Assembly: GCA_002481545.1 (NCBI GenBank)
Contig: DLEF01000027.1
Span: 1-53,620, forward strand
Length of the DNA: 53,620 nt
Source: Cyanobacteria bacterium UBA7753
GTDB taxonomy: Bacteria; Cyanobacteriota; Vampirovibrionia; Gastranaerophilales; Gastranaerophilaceae
Reading direction: 5' to 3'
Of this stretch, positions 9,406-17,767 are shown piece by piece. The notes under the pieces were generated by a model. It did no database searches. It worked only from the letters and a program-made list of their open reading frames with translations, and was not told the origin of the DNA. The first letter of the stretch is position 1. Every line of letters begins with the position of its first letter. Position numbers and translations under genes: made by a program.

Positions 9406-9786
9406 CTATACCTTGGAATAGTGGATATTGCTGATTTTCCATTCACCGTTTCTCATTATGAGAAACTGGGTTTCTCTGCCTTCGTGATGAATTTTTTCGC
9501 CTGTTTCATTTTCAGTTGCGTAAAAATCCCAGCTAAACTCCAAAAATGTCGTATCTTTAAAGACTTTGGCTTTTAAATCTTTCAGTCTTAAATCACGATT
9601 GGAAAATTTCCCGCCCATGGTTTCTATATAGAAATGTTTTTTTATTTCTTCAAACGAGTGTTCATATCCTCTCGGATGAATAAAAGATACCTCGCCTTCG
9701 TTATCCCAAAAACTTCTTGCAAGCTCCGTATCGCAATCGTTTACGGATTTTACATAATTATTTAAAAGTGCTTTAATTTTATCCAT
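9406..9786 (-). CDS. SnoaL/NTF2-like domain protein
   Basis: A 126-residue single-domain protein of the NTF2-like (SnoaL_3/DUF4440) superfamily. It opens with a helix ending in D-x-E-L-A-R-S-F-W, a typical start for these alpha+beta cone-fold proteins. A glycine/histidine turn (FIHPRG) follows, and strands at the end include the usual WKISNIH pattern. Such proteins bind small hydrophobic ligands or act as small isomerases; no specific reaction can be assigned. An AAGGG ribosome-binding site precedes the ATG. It lies between the NUDIX and hydrolase genes on the same strand. Confidence 0.75.
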   Translation of the reverse strand: MDKIKALLNNYVKSVNDCDTELARSFWDNEGEVSFIHPRGYEHSFEEIKKHFYIETMGGKFSNRDLRLKDLKAKVFKDTTFLEFSWDFYATENETGEKIHHEGRETQFLIMRNGEWKISNIHYSKV

Positions 9787-9829
9787 ATAATACCCTTTTG
9801 TAATCTTTTAAATTGAGTGATATACCTAT

Positions 9830-10348
9830 TTATGCCTTTAATAGGTGTTTAGATTTCATTTTATCTACGGCAAGGTCTAAGAAATAGCTTGCGAGACTGT
9901 TGTGCAAAACTTCTTCTTTTGCTGTTTTTATATCAAACCAGTGGGCGGAATCGACTTCGCTGTTGAGAGAGAAGTTTTCATCTTCTACTCTTACAATAAA
10001 GTTACAAAGTAATGAATTTGATTTTTCAAAATACTTGCTATCATTGAATTTGTAGTCGTGGAGAGTCAGTTTTACTTCTTCGTGCAACTCTCTTTTTAGT
10101 GCCTCTCCGAGGTTTTCGCCCTTTGATACATAGCCCGCAACAAGTATATTTGCATCACGGTGATACTGTTTTATGAGGAGTATTTTTGAGCATTCTTTGT
10201 TGAACACAACCATGCTGACCGCAATATTAAACATCGGGAACCTGTATTCCTTGCACTTTTCGCAGTATGGAATCATCCCTTCAAACTCTTTGCAGTTATA
10301 ACATTCTTTTAAAACAAGTTTTGTTCCGCACTCATAACAATATTTCAT
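9830..10348 (-). CDS. NUDIX hydrolase with N-terminal zinc ribbon
   Basis: A 172-residue NUDIX pyrophosphohydrolase. Residues 1-35 carry paired cysteines (C4/C7, C16/C19, C29/C32), a zinc-ribbon layout as in NudC-like NADH pyrophosphatases. The NUDIX box runs from Gly72 to Leu94 (GYVSKGENLG then REL-x-EE, with Glu78, Arg86, Glu87, Glu90, Glu91). Its usual final glycine is a Lys here. The length fits a minimal zinc-ribbon NUDIX enzyme rather than full NudC (about 250 residues); the target nucleotide is unknown. There is no Shine-Dalgarno sequence. Instead an extended -10 (TGCTAAAAT) ends 6 bases before the ATG, suggesting a leaderless mRNA. It is divergent from the TetR-led efflux operon. Confidence 0.85.
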   Translation of the reverse strand: MKYCYECGTKLVLKECYNCKEFEGMIPYCEKCKEYRFPMFNIAVSMVVFNKECSKILLIKQYHRDANILVAGYVSKGENLGEALKRELHEEVKLTLHDYKFNDSKYFEKSNSLLCNFIVRVEDENFSLNSEVDSAHWFDIKTAKEEVLHNSLASYFLDLAVDKMKSKHLLKA

Positions 10349-10354
10349 AATAAA

Positions 10355-10363
10355 ATTTTAGCA
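10355..10363 (-). promoter_or_regulatory. Extended -10 promoter of the NUDIX gene (leaderless)
   Basis: On the minus strand the sequence reads TGCTAAAAT, then 6 bases, then ATG. The expected transcription start coincides with the start codon. The same element precedes ribE and a close variant precedes ftsI. Confidence 0.5.
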
Positions 10364-10411
10364 TAAATGTCTCTAATATTACCATTTTATTACAAATAAC
10401 ATGCCAATCTA

Positions 10412-10441
10412 TTGACAAAAATCAAACGTTTGTTTTATAAT
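10412..10441 (+). promoter_or_regulatory. Sigma-70 promoter with palindromic operator in its spacer
   Basis: A consensus TTGACA (10412-10417) and TATAAT (10436-10441) are separated by 18 bases. The spacer contains the perfect 10-bp palindrome CAAACGTTTG (10423-10432), with AAA/TTT arms continuing beyond one mismatch on each side. A TetR-type dimer bound here would block polymerase, so autorepression by the downstream regulator is the natural reading. Confidence 0.8.
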
Positions 10442-10465
10442 TTAAATCGTCAATGAGGTATTGTG

Positions 10466-11098
10466 ATGCAAAAAAATAAAAAAGAAGAAAAAGAAAAATC
10501 AAAAGAGCGCATTCTTAAATCAGCAACTAAACTTTTTGCCTGCAAAGGCTATAACGGAGTCGGAATCCGTGAAATATGCAAAGACGCCAATGCCAATATT
10601 TGTATGGTTTCGTACTTCTGGGGCGGAAAAGAAGGACTGTACAAAGGTATTATTGAGAATTTATCCGATTGGCAAATGGAATATATAAAACAGTTCGTAG
10701 ATGTTAGTATTGAGCCATCTGATTTGCCAAAAGATGAACAAATTAAACTGTTATGCGAAATAACCGATAATTTTGTTGAAGCCTTATATGGCGGTTATAT
10801 TTCGGATGATTTATTCAGATTTTTATTAAGAGCGCAGCAAAGCCATAATATTCAATTATCAGCAACTGCTATTGTTTATATGAGAAAGCTGATTGCAGCT
10901 GTCTTTGACAAAGACATTGACGATAAAGATATTATTTTTAAGACTGTTTTCATCATCTCTCAGATAAATTCACCGAAGGTTCTCCCTGCGTTTTCATTAG
11001 ACCTTTTGAAACAAAAGTCGTTTACTCAAGATGATAAAGAAATAATCAAAAAAAATGTAAGACTGTATATAGATACTCTTATTAAGGAGGGTAAATAA
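10466..11098 (+). CDS. TetR-family regulator (CecR-like) of the efflux operon
   Basis: A 210-residue TetR-family repressor. The N-terminal helix-turn-helix (about residues 10-55) has the family pattern RILKSATKLFACKGYNG...VSYFWGGKEGLY. The C-terminal ligand domain resembles the CecR/DUF1956 group, which in E. coli controls ybhGFSR. I start at ATG 10466 rather than GTG 10463 because GAGGT lies 6 bases before the ATG. It heads an operon with a TolC-type gene (stop and next ATG adjacent), an adaptor, an ATPase and two permeases. A palindromic operator in its own promoter suggests it represses the whole unit until a toxic ligand binds. The inducer is unknown. Confidence 0.87.
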   Translation: MQKNKKEEKEKSKERILKSATKLFACKGYNGVGIREICKDANANICMVSYFWGGKEGLYKGIIENLSDWQMEYIKQFVDVSIEPSDLPKDEQIKLLCEITDNFVEALYGGYISDDLFRFLLRAQQSHNIQLSATAIVYMRKLIAAVFDKDIDDKDIIFKTVFIISQINSPKVLPAFSLDLLKQKSFTQDDKEIIKKNVRLYIDTLIKEGK

Positions 11099-12442
11099 AT
11101 GAAAAAGTTTGTCTTATTTGCCGTAACTTTAATATTTTTAGCACCGATGTCGTTTGCTGTCGATAAAAACGTTTTGAATGTTGATTTCTTTGGCAGATTT
11201 AATGATCCTTATTTGTGCGATTATGTGAATGAGGCAATTACAAATAACCATACCGCAAAACAAGCGACTACAAGAGTTGAGGAGTACAGACAGCGTGTAA
11301 AAATGCAGTTTGCAAACGAACTTCCGAGTATCGGTGTATCAGCAAACTATTTAGGTATAAGTGTTCCGAAGTTTAATCCGAATTACGAACTGGAAAAGAA
11401 TGCTTTTGTTCTGCCATTTATGGTAAATTATGAGGCGGATTTCTTACTCAAGAACAGAGACAAAACCAAAAGTTCCAAGAAAACCTATGAGATGAGCCAG
11501 CTTGATGAAATATCGGCTTATTTGGCTCTCACAAGTGATGTAGCAACCGTTTACACAAACATATTGCAGTATGACAAACTTATAGAAGAACAAACGAAAA
11601 TCGTAAATAATTATAAGCAAATATGCAAACACGACAACAGAAAATTCTCTCGCGGTGTTGTCAGCACTACGGAAATAAACAATTCCGACAGTAATTTGGA
11701 AAGTTCTACGATAGAACTTGAAAAACTCATAAAACAAAGAGAAGTTTTATTGATGGATTTTTCCGTATTGTTGGGCAGAGGCTCAAACCTTAGCGAGAGC
11801 GGAAGAGCCGAACTAAATAAAGAAATAAAAAGAGGAACATTAGACAACTTTGAATATAAACTAACCATCCCAAATGAAATTTCCTCGGATGTAATATACT
11901 CAAGACCTGATGTAAAAAGGGCGGAATTAGCGCTTGAAAAAGCAAAAATTGATATCCGTGTGGCGCGGAAAGAATTTTTGCCAAGCTTTAATATAACAGG
12001 GCTTTGGGCGTTCAATACTATTGCTCCGGGGAACTTTTTCTCGTGGGATTCTTCTCTTGCGGCTTTGCTTGCGGGCGCAACACAGGATATATTCACGGGC
12101 GGAAGAAAAGTTGCAAATTTGAAATATCAAAAAGCAAGGTATCAGGAACTGTTTGAAGACTATAAACAAACGGATTTGGAGGCAGTAAAAGAAGTAAATA
12201 CTTCACTTTGTATAATCAAACACGACCAATCCGTAGAAAATGAAACTAAAGCAAAATTAAATCTTGAAAAGAAGAATTTGAGAAATGTTGATAAAAAGTT
12301 CAATCGCGGAGTTGTTTCAAAGACGCAAAAGTTAAACGAAGAAAACACCTGTATTTCAAGAGACATTGACTTAACAAAAGCAAAAACTCAAAGATTGGTA
12401 AATTACTATACACTCTATAAAGCCGTAGGAGGTAAATTATAA
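11099..12442 (+). CDS. TolC-type outer-membrane efflux protein
   Basis: A 447-residue outer-membrane factor. A clear signal peptide (MKKFVLFAVTLIFLAPMSFA) is cut after residue 20. The mature part shows the internally duplicated TolC fold, with long amphipathic helices carrying repeats such as KFSRGVVSTTE and KKFNRGVVSKTQ at equivalent places in the two halves. SRPDVKRAELALEKAKIDI is typical of the NodT/OMF family. It would form the trimeric exit duct for the inner-membrane pump encoded downstream. GGAGG precedes the start, and the gene begins directly after the regulator stop. Its own stop overlaps the ATG of the adaptor gene by one base, so it is co-translated with it. Confidence 0.9.
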   Translation: MKKFVLFAVTLIFLAPMSFAVDKNVLNVDFFGRFNDPYLCDYVNEAITNNHTAKQATTRVEEYRQRVKMQFANELPSIGVSANYLGISVPKFNPNYELEKNAFVLPFMVNYEADFLLKNRDKTKSSKKTYEMSQLDEISAYLALTSDVATVYTNILQYDKLIEEQTKIVNNYKQICKHDNRKFSRGVVSTTEINNSDSNLESSTIELEKLIKQREVLLMDFSVLLGRGSNLSESGRAELNKEIKRGTLDNFEYKLTIPNEISSDVIYSRPDVKRAELALEKAKIDIRVARKEFLPSFNITGLWAFNTIAPGNFFSWDSSLAALLAGATQDIFTGGRKVANLKYQKARYQELFEDYKQTDLEAVKEVNTSLCIIKHDQSVENETKAKLNLEKKNLRNVDKKFNRGVVSKTQKLNEENTCISRDIDLTKAKTQRLVNYYTLYKAVGGKL

Positions 12443-13305
12443 TGAATAAAAAAATAATCGCAATAATATTATTTTTGGTTGTTGCAGTTGCAGGGTTATA
12501 TATTTTCACTCATAAGAAAAGTGATCCGAATAAACTGACATTGTACGGAAACATTGAAATAAGACAGGTTGATTTGAGTTTTCAGGTTGGCGGAAAAATT
12601 GCCCAAATGTTCAAGGAAGAAGGCGATACCGTACATAAAGGCGAACTCGTTGCTATTTTAGATAATCGTGATTACAAATCAGATTACGAAAAGGCTGATG
12701 CCAATGTCGCAACAACGCAAGCTCTGAAAGCCGATGCGGAGGATAAATTCACAAGAAACGCACCTCTCGTTAGTGACGATACAATTTCAAAACAAGATTA
12801 TAAAACACTTTTGAACACGAAAAAAAAATCCGCTGCGGATTATAAAGCAGCCGTAGCTCAAAGAAAATATGCAAAGAACCAACTGGGCTACACAAAACTC
12901 TATGCACCTGATGAAGGAATAATAATGGTGAGAGTACAAGAGCCGGGGGCAACGGTTGCAAAAGGTCAGTCCGTTTATACAATGGCAAAAACAAAACCGG
13001 TATGGGTCAGAGCCTATGTAAACGAAACCGATTTAGGTAATATTAAATACGGTCAGGAAGTAAAGGTTTACACGGATACGGTAAACCCTGCAACGGGCGA
13101 AAAACGTGAATATAAAGGACAGATAGGATATATCTCCCCTGTTGCGGAATTTACGCCTAAAACGGTTCAATCCACCGACACAAGAACAAACCTTGTATAT
13201 CGTATAAGGGTTTATATCTATGATATAGACGAATACTTGAGACAAGGAATGCCTGTAACCATTAGTGTTGATTTGAACACAAAAGGCGCAAGAACAAAGA
13301 AATAA
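12442..13305 (+). CDS. ybhG: Periplasmic adaptor (HlyD/YbhG family) of ABC efflux pump
   Basis: A 287-residue membrane-fusion protein. One N-terminal membrane anchor (about 4-24) is followed by a biotinyl-lipoyl half-motif (GNIEIRQVDLSFQVGGKI), a short alpha-hairpin (about 70-145), and the second lipoyl half and beta-barrel. The segment AEFTPKTVQSTDTRTNLVYR near residue 245, followed by LRQGMPVT, matches YbhG of E. coli closely from memory. It should link the TolC duct to the ABC-2 pump. GGAGGT precedes the ATG, which overlaps the upstream stop (TAATG). A 155-base repeat-filled gap then separates it from the ATPase gene, although the pump order is otherwise that of ybhGFSR. Confidence 0.88.
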   Translation: MNKKIIAIILFLVVAVAGLYIFTHKKSDPNKLTLYGNIEIRQVDLSFQVGGKIAQMFKEEGDTVHKGELVAILDNRDYKSDYEKADANVATTQALKADAEDKFTRNAPLVSDDTISKQDYKTLLNTKKKSAADYKAAVAQRKYAKNQLGYTKLYAPDEGIIMVRVQEPGATVAKGQSVYTMAKTKPVWVRAYVNETDLGNIKYGQEVKVYTDTVNPATGEKREYKGQIGYISPVAEFTPKTVQSTDTRTNLVYRIRVYIYDIDEYLRQGMPVTISVDLNTKGARTKK

Positions 13306-13309
13306 TGTG

Positions 13310-13434
13310 GTTGGTGCGGTGGTGACCGCACCCTACTTTTTAAATTTTATTGTTTGGCTGAAAGCCCAATCTACATATAAACATAAATAAAGACTTAAAT
13401 CGTTAAGGTAGGGTGCGGTCACCACCGCACCAAC
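13310..13434. mobile_element. MITE-like element with perfect 27-bp terminal inverted repeats
   Basis: The left end at 13310-13336 (GTTGGTGCGGTGG...CCCTAC) and the right end at 13408-13434 are exact reverse complements over 27 bp. Each end is itself a hairpin. The 71-base interior holds a third palindrome (TTTGGCTGAAAGCCCAA, 13352-13368) and no coding potential. It lies between the adaptor and ATPase genes of one operon. No transposase is present in the window, so mobilisation in trans is inferred. Confidence 0.55.
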
Positions 13435-13460
13435 ATAAAACTAAAAACGTAATAATAAAA

Positions 13461-14465
13461 ATGGAAAATAACACCGTAACAATCAAAAATTTAACCAAAA
13501 CTTTTGGCTCGACAGTTGCCATCGATAACCTGTCTTTGAATATTGAAAAAGGAAAGATAACAGGTTTAATCGGGGCTGACGGAGCAGGTAAGACTACGCT
13601 TATAAGAACTATTATCGGATTGTTAATTCCCGATAGTGGAGAAATAAGCGTGCTTGGGTTTGACCCTGTGACCGAATCCGATAAATTGCATGGTGCGTCT
13701 GAGGATAAAGATGATACTCATTCGCTTATCGGTTATATGCCTCAAAAGTTCGGGCTTTACGAAGATTTGACCGTTATGGAGAATTTAGAGTTGTATGCTG
13801 ACTTAAAAAATGTTCCGCACGATTTTGACAAGATGTTGGAATTTACGTCACTAACTCCTTTTACGGACAGACTTGCGGGAGCTTTGTCAGGAGGTATGAA
13901 ACAGAAGTTGGGACTGGCATGTACCCTTCTCGGAACTCCTGAATTTTTACTGTTGGATGAGCCGTCTGTCGGGGTTGACCCTATATCACGCCGTGACCTT
14001 ATGAAAATGGTGCGTGATATGATTACTCCCGAGACGACCGTTCTTTGGGTTACCGCATACTTGGATGAGGCTCACAGTTTTGATACGGCTGTTGTTATGG
14101 ATAAGGGTAAAGTTATTTATGAGGGGAAACCGCACGACCTCGCACCTACGACACAAGAGTTTGAAGATAAGGTTATTGATCTTATGGGCGGATATAAACA
14201 AGAAGAATCTTTGATTGCAAAGAGTTATCAATACAACGCGCCCGAGGTTGAATATACCGTAGAGGCGGATAACTTAGAGAAAAGATACGGAAACTTCTAT
14301 GCAGTAAAGAACAACACTTTCCAAATCAAAAAAGGTGAAATTTTTGGGCTGTTAGGTCCTAACGGGGCAGGCAAATCCACCTCATTCAAGATGATGTGCG
14401 GGCTTGCACGCCCGACAGGCGGAACGGCAAGGATTTATGGGTATAGATATCCAAAAGAACCCTGA
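13461..14465 (+). CDS. ybhF: Twin ABC ATPase (YbhF-like), N-terminal part before a frameshift
   Basis: It encodes 334 residues. The first nucleotide-binding domain is complete (Walker A GADGAGKTT, Q-loop MPQKFGLY, signature LSGGMKQK, Walker B FLLLDEPSVG). The second domain is present only as far as Walker A (GPNGAGKST). The frame then runs into a stop at 14463 just after TARIYG. The second domain continues in the +1 frame from about 14440 (next entry). YbhF-type proteins are about 580 residues with two such domains, so this is one gene broken by one extra base in the GGGT at 14439-14442. ATG 13461 is chosen because earlier in-frame codons lie in a repeat. The ribosome site is weak. Confidence 0.85.
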   Translation: MENNTVTIKNLTKTFGSTVAIDNLSLNIEKGKITGLIGADGAGKTTLIRTIIGLLIPDSGEISVLGFDPVTESDKLHGASEDKDDTHSLIGYMPQKFGLYEDLTVMENLELYADLKNVPHDFDKMLEFTSLTPFTDRLAGALSGGMKQKLGLACTLLGTPEFLLLDEPSVGVDPISRRDLMKMVRDMITPETTVLWVTAYLDEAHSFDTAVVMDKGKVIYEGKPHDLAPTTQEFEDKVIDLMGGYKQEESLIAKSYQYNAPEVEYTVEADNLEKRYGNFYAVKNNTFQIKKGEIFGLLGPNGAGKSTSFKMMCGLARPTGGTARIYGYRYPKEP

Positions 14466-14985
14466 AAAAGCCCGCTCAAACCTCGGATATATGGCACAGA
14501 AATTCTCGCTATACGGAAGTTTGACAGTAAAAGAAAATTTAAACTTCTTTGCACTTGCTTACGGTATCAGAGCCCGAGAAGCAAGAAAAAAGGTAAGTGG
14601 AATTATAGAGGTTTTCGGACTCAAAGAACACGAAAACACAAAGGCAGAGGCTTTGCCATTAGGGTTAAAACAGAGGCTTTCAATGGCTGCCGCTCTAATT
14701 CATACTCCGCCTGTCTTGTTCCTTGATGAGCCGACATCAGGTGTTGATGTAATTACAAGGCGTGATTTTTGGAATCATATAACCTCTCTTGCCAAAAAGG
14801 GTGTAACAATCCTTGTTACGACTCACTTTATGGAAGAGGCGGAATATTGTGACAGGATTAGTCTTTTCTATAAAGGTCAGACCGTTGCCCTCGGAACACC
14901 TGCGGAATTAAAGCAGCAGGCAGGTGCAAAAGATATGGAAGGCGCTTTTATTAATCTGATTAAAGAGAGTGAGGCGGAACGATGA
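14437..14985 (+). CDS. ybhF: Twin ABC ATPase (YbhF-like), C-terminal part after the frameshift
   Basis: The remainder of the second nucleotide-binding domain: Q-loop YMAQKFSLYGSLTV, a signature in degenerate form (LPLGLKQRLSM), Walker B VLFLDEPTSG, D-loop and the switch His in VTTHFME. There is no Walker A in this frame; it sits in the preceding frame. An ATG at 14437 could permit reinitiation, but the fragment alone could not bind ATP. Dropping one base at 14439-14442 joins it to the previous entry as ...TARIYGIDIQKNPEK.... The downstream permease ATG overlaps its stop by 4 bases, so the operon was built around the full-length reading. Recent mutation, an assembly error or +1 frameshifting are all possible. 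Confidence 0.8.
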   Translation: MGIDIQKNPEKARSNLGYMAQKFSLYGSLTVKENLNFFALAYGIRAREARKKVSGIIEVFGLKEHENTKAEALPLGLKQRLSMAAALIHTPPVLFLDEPTSGVDVITRRDFWNHITSLAKKGVTILVTTHFMEEAEYCDRISLFYKGQTVALGTPAELKQQAGAKDMEGAFINLIKESEAER

Positions 14986-16130
14986 GAATATTACTTGCTC
15001 TTATAAAAAAAGAATTAAAACAGATATCAAGAGATCCATTGACAATTATAATTGCGTTTATCTTACCTCTTATATCGTTTATGATTTATATGTACGGGAT
15101 AAACCTTGATTCTGTCAAGGTAACAATGGGGATTAAAAATGACGATTGTTCCCCCGAGGTTGCGACACTTGTAAAATCTTTTGGGCATTCAAAGTACGTT
15201 AATTCAATCAATTTTGATAATATGAAAGATATTGAAAAAGCTATCCTTAAATCCAAAATCAAGGGAGCGGTTGTTATTCCGAACGATTTTTCGTCTAAGC
15301 TTGCAAGAGGACAGCAGGCAAGTTTATTTGTTATAACAGACGGAAGTGAAGTAAACACTGCAAACTATGTTCAGAGTTATGCGCTTTCTATTGCTAATCA
15401 GTGGCTTGCGACAAGCAAATACAGGACTAATATGTCAAAACAGCTTGTGACAACAGAGGTCAGGACGTGGTATAACCCTGATTTGAACTCTCACCACTTT
15501 ATTATGCCGGGCTCAATCGCAATCACTATGACATTGATAGGTATACTTTTAACCTCTCTTGTTGTTGCAAGAGAGTGGGAAAGGGGTACTATGGAGGCAC
15601 TTTTGTCCACGAATGTAAAGGCTATCCATATAGTTCTCGGAAAATATATTCCGTATTTTATAATCGGGATGTTGTCATTAACCTTCAACGTATTCTTATG
15701 CGTTGTCGTGTTTAACATTCCGTTCAGGGGCAGTTTTTTAGTATTATTCCTGATAAGTGCAATATTTTTATTTACATCGTTGGGGATAGGTTTGCTCGTA
15801 TCTACCGTATTAAAGAACCAGTTTTTGGCAAGTATGGTAGCATTAAGCCTCGGGTTTATGCCTGCCCTGATGTTATCGGGGTTAATTTATCCGATAAATT
15901 CTATGCCAAAAATATTCCAATATCTAACAACCGTAATCCCTCCGAGATATTATATTGCTTTTATTCAGAGTGAATTTATGGCAGGCGGTGTAACAGAGAT
16001 AAGAATAGCAAATGCATTTTACTTATCTTTGCTCGGGTTGTTCTTTTTCGGGCTTGTCTACAAAAACACCCAAATGCGATTAGAGGCAGTTTCTCCTCGT
16101 AAGATACAAAACAAGGGGGCAAAAGAATGA
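14982..16130 (+). CDS. ybhS: ABC-2 type efflux permease (YbhS-like)
   Basis: A 382-residue inner-membrane permease of the ABC-2 family. One N-terminal transmembrane helix (about 22-42) is followed by a large periplasmic domain (about 45-170), then five hydrophobic helices. They include the conserved V-A-R-E-x-E-R-G-T motif (VVAREWERGTMEAL), typical of the drug-exporting YbhS/YhhJ group. The ATG overlaps the stop of the ATPase C-terminal part (ATGA), and its own stop overlaps the next permease in the same way. It should form the pump core as a heterodimer with the following gene product, driven by the YbhF-like ATPase and linked to TolC through the adaptor. Confidence 0.88.
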   Translation: MRILLALIKKELKQISRDPLTIIIAFILPLISFMIYMYGINLDSVKVTMGIKNDDCSPEVATLVKSFGHSKYVNSINFDNMKDIEKAILKSKIKGAVVIPNDFSSKLARGQQASLFVITDGSEVNTANYVQSYALSIANQWLATSKYRTNMSKQLVTTEVRTWYNPDLNSHHFIMPGSIAITMTLIGILLTSLVVAREWERGTMEALLSTNVKAIHIVLGKYIPYFIIGMLSLTFNVFLCVVVFNIPFRGSFLVLFLISAIFLFTSLGIGLLVSTVLKNQFLASMVALSLGFMPALMLSGLIYPINSMPKIFQYLTTVIPPRYYIAFIQSEFMAGGVTEIRIANAFYLSLLGLFFFGLVYKNTQMRLEAVSPRKIQNKGAKE

Positions 16131-17239
16131 TAAGAGATTTCTTGCGCAGAGTATGGGCTCTGATGAAAAAAGAATTTATAATGACGTGGAACGATCCTAA
16201 GAGCAGATCTATTATTGTTATTTTGCCTATTATGCAACTTTTGATTTTTGCAAATGCCGCAACAATGGAAGTTCAAAACATTGATGTAGCTGTCCTTGAC
16301 CGTTCACACAGTGTCGAGAGCAGAGAGGTTTTATCAAGATTTGAGAACTCTCCGAGGTTTAGAAACTTTATCTATGCAAAAGATGATAAAGAGTTCCAAA
16401 AACTTATTGATACCCAGATAGTACAGATGGGAATAAGTATTGATAACGATTTTTCAAGAAATATAAAATCAGGCAGAGGGGCGCAAGTTCAGATTATATC
16501 GGACGGAAGACAAACAAACTCCGCATCTATTGCTGCAGGGTATGCCTCTCAGATAGTGTCGGCTTACAATGCTGACCTCACGGGGAACAAAGGAGCAGGA
16601 ATAAATATAAGTGTCCGAAATTGGTTCAACCCTAACCTGATTTATCAGTGGTATATTTTGACGGTTATTGTCGCTATGCTGGCACTTATCACAACCCTTG
16701 TTCTTACGGCATTGTCTATCGCAAGAGAGAGAGAAGTCGGAACGTTTGACCAGTTGATTGTGAGTCCTTTATCTTCGTTTGAAATATTACTCGGGAAATC
16801 CATTCCGCCGTTGATTATTGCACTCACGTTAACAATGATTATGGTGGGCGTAATCGTGACGTGTTTCCACGTACCGTTTGCGGGTTCGTTCTTCCTGTTC
16901 GTTGTATCTATAGCGTTTGCACTGCTTGCGATAGTCGGGGTAGGGCTTTATATATCATCAATTTGTAACACTCAACAGCAAGCAATTTTATCCGCTATGA
17001 CTTTTATGATGCCTGCGGTATTGTTATCGGGATTTATTTCCCCTATTGAGGATATGCCGTTAGGGTGGCAATATTTGACCTACCTGAACCCTGTCAGGTT
17101 CTTCATTGCATTATCAAGAGGAATATTCCTCAAAGGTATGGGCATACAGGAAGTCTTGATGAACATTATTCCGCTTTTGATTATAGCGTCATTAACCCTC
17201 ACCCTTGCAGGCAGAACCTTTAAACGTAAATTGGGATAA
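16127..17239 (+). CDS. ybhR: ABC-2 type efflux permease (YbhR-like)
   Basis: The 370-residue partner of the previous permease, with the same layout: one N-terminal helix (about 27-45), a periplasmic domain, then a membrane bundle carrying SIAREREVGTFDQL and, near the end, the LNPVRFFIALSRGIFLKG stretch typical of ABC-2 permeases. The start overlaps the upstream stop by 4 bases (ATGA). It completes the operon regulator-TolC-adaptor-ATPase-permease-permease. No strong terminator follows; a repeat cluster with a GTAGGTTGGGC hairpin lies 54 bases downstream. Confidence 0.88.
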   Translation: MIRDFLRRVWALMKKEFIMTWNDPKSRSIIVILPIMQLLIFANAATMEVQNIDVAVLDRSHSVESREVLSRFENSPRFRNFIYAKDDKEFQKLIDTQIVQMGISIDNDFSRNIKSGRGAQVQIISDGRQTNSASIAAGYASQIVSAYNADLTGNKGAGINISVRNWFNPNLIYQWYILTVIVAMLALITTLVLTALSIAREREVGTFDQLIVSPLSSFEILLGKSIPPLIIALTLTMIMVGVIVTCFHVPFAGSFFLFVVSIAFALLAIVGVGLYISSICNTQQQAILSAMTFMMPAVLLSGFISPIEDMPLGWQYLTYLNPVRFFIALSRGIFLKGMGIQEVLMNIIPLLIIASLTLTLAGRTFKRKLG

Positions 17240-17292
17240 TAATTTCCACTCTACCTTTGGGAGAGGGTAGAATTTCGATTTGAGTAGTACAA

Positions 17293-17316
17293 GTAGGTTG
17301 GGCTTTCAGCCCAACA
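17293..17316 (+). repeat. GTAGGTTGGGC hairpin unit
   Basis: GTAGGTTGGGCTTTCAGCCC, then AACAAAAA. The same unit recurs at 46904. It is preceded at about 17250-17270 by a CTACCTTTGGGAGAGGGTAG unit that recurs in longer form at 25709 and 46827. Confidence 0.75.
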
Positions 17317-17322
17317 AAAACG

Positions 17323-17739
17323 CTATCTTCCTACCTGAATTGTCGGTTGCTGCAGGTGGAAACTGAACACTTCAGGTTTTGTGAATTTCGGCTTTGATTG
17401 ACGGGTTGTTGTATCATCTTCGCTATAGTCATTTGTGTAAGAACCAACGCCGTTTGCAGGTCCTACAAAGAGTCTGTTTCCTTTTTGTACGGGATAACTC
17501 GTTTCCGTCTCCGCAGGTTTTGCTGATTTTGCGGGTTTAGCAGGCTTCGCAGATGTTGCAGGGTGTGGGTTCTTTGGCATTGATACCCACGTGCTCGGCT
17601 GTCCGTTTTCGTCCAAGGATACTCCGACTGCAGGGATGATTATATCATCATCTTGAGCGGTATTGCTTTTTGCGTAACCGCAGAGCTGTACCATAACGCA
17701 TAAACACATAATAAGACCTAAAACTTTAAATTTTTTCAT
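17323..17739 (-). CDS. Small secreted protein, Ala/Lys/Pro-rich middle
   Basis: A 138-residue protein of unknown function. A signal peptide (about 1-23, MKKFKVLGLIMCLCVMVQLC, cleaved after GYA) predicts export. Residues 60-77 are a KPA/KSA repeat resembling a flexible linker or wall-spanning tract. The rest is polar, with TTTRQSKPKF and a short hydrophobic end. AAAGGATGG precedes the ATG. It lies 28 bases downstream of the nitroreductase gene on the same strand. No known domain is visible. Confidence 0.65.
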   Translation of the reverse strand: MKKFKVLGLIMCLCVMVQLCGYAKSNTAQDDDIIIPAVGVSLDENGQPSTWVSMPKNPHPATSAKPAKPAKSAKPAETETSYPVQKGNRLFVGPANGVGSYTNDYSEDDTTTRQSKPKFTKPEVFSFHLQQPTIQVGR

Positions 17740-17767
17740 AAACCATCCTTTATTTTATATAACTATT

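Noticed and set aside
11611..12096. 161-codon open frame antisense to the TolC gene
   Set aside because: Fully covered by the tolC-type gene; Ser/Leu-rich shadow with no motif.
13310..13434. Insertion sequence with transposase
   Set aside because: The interior is only 71 bases and non-coding, so at most a MITE-like element.
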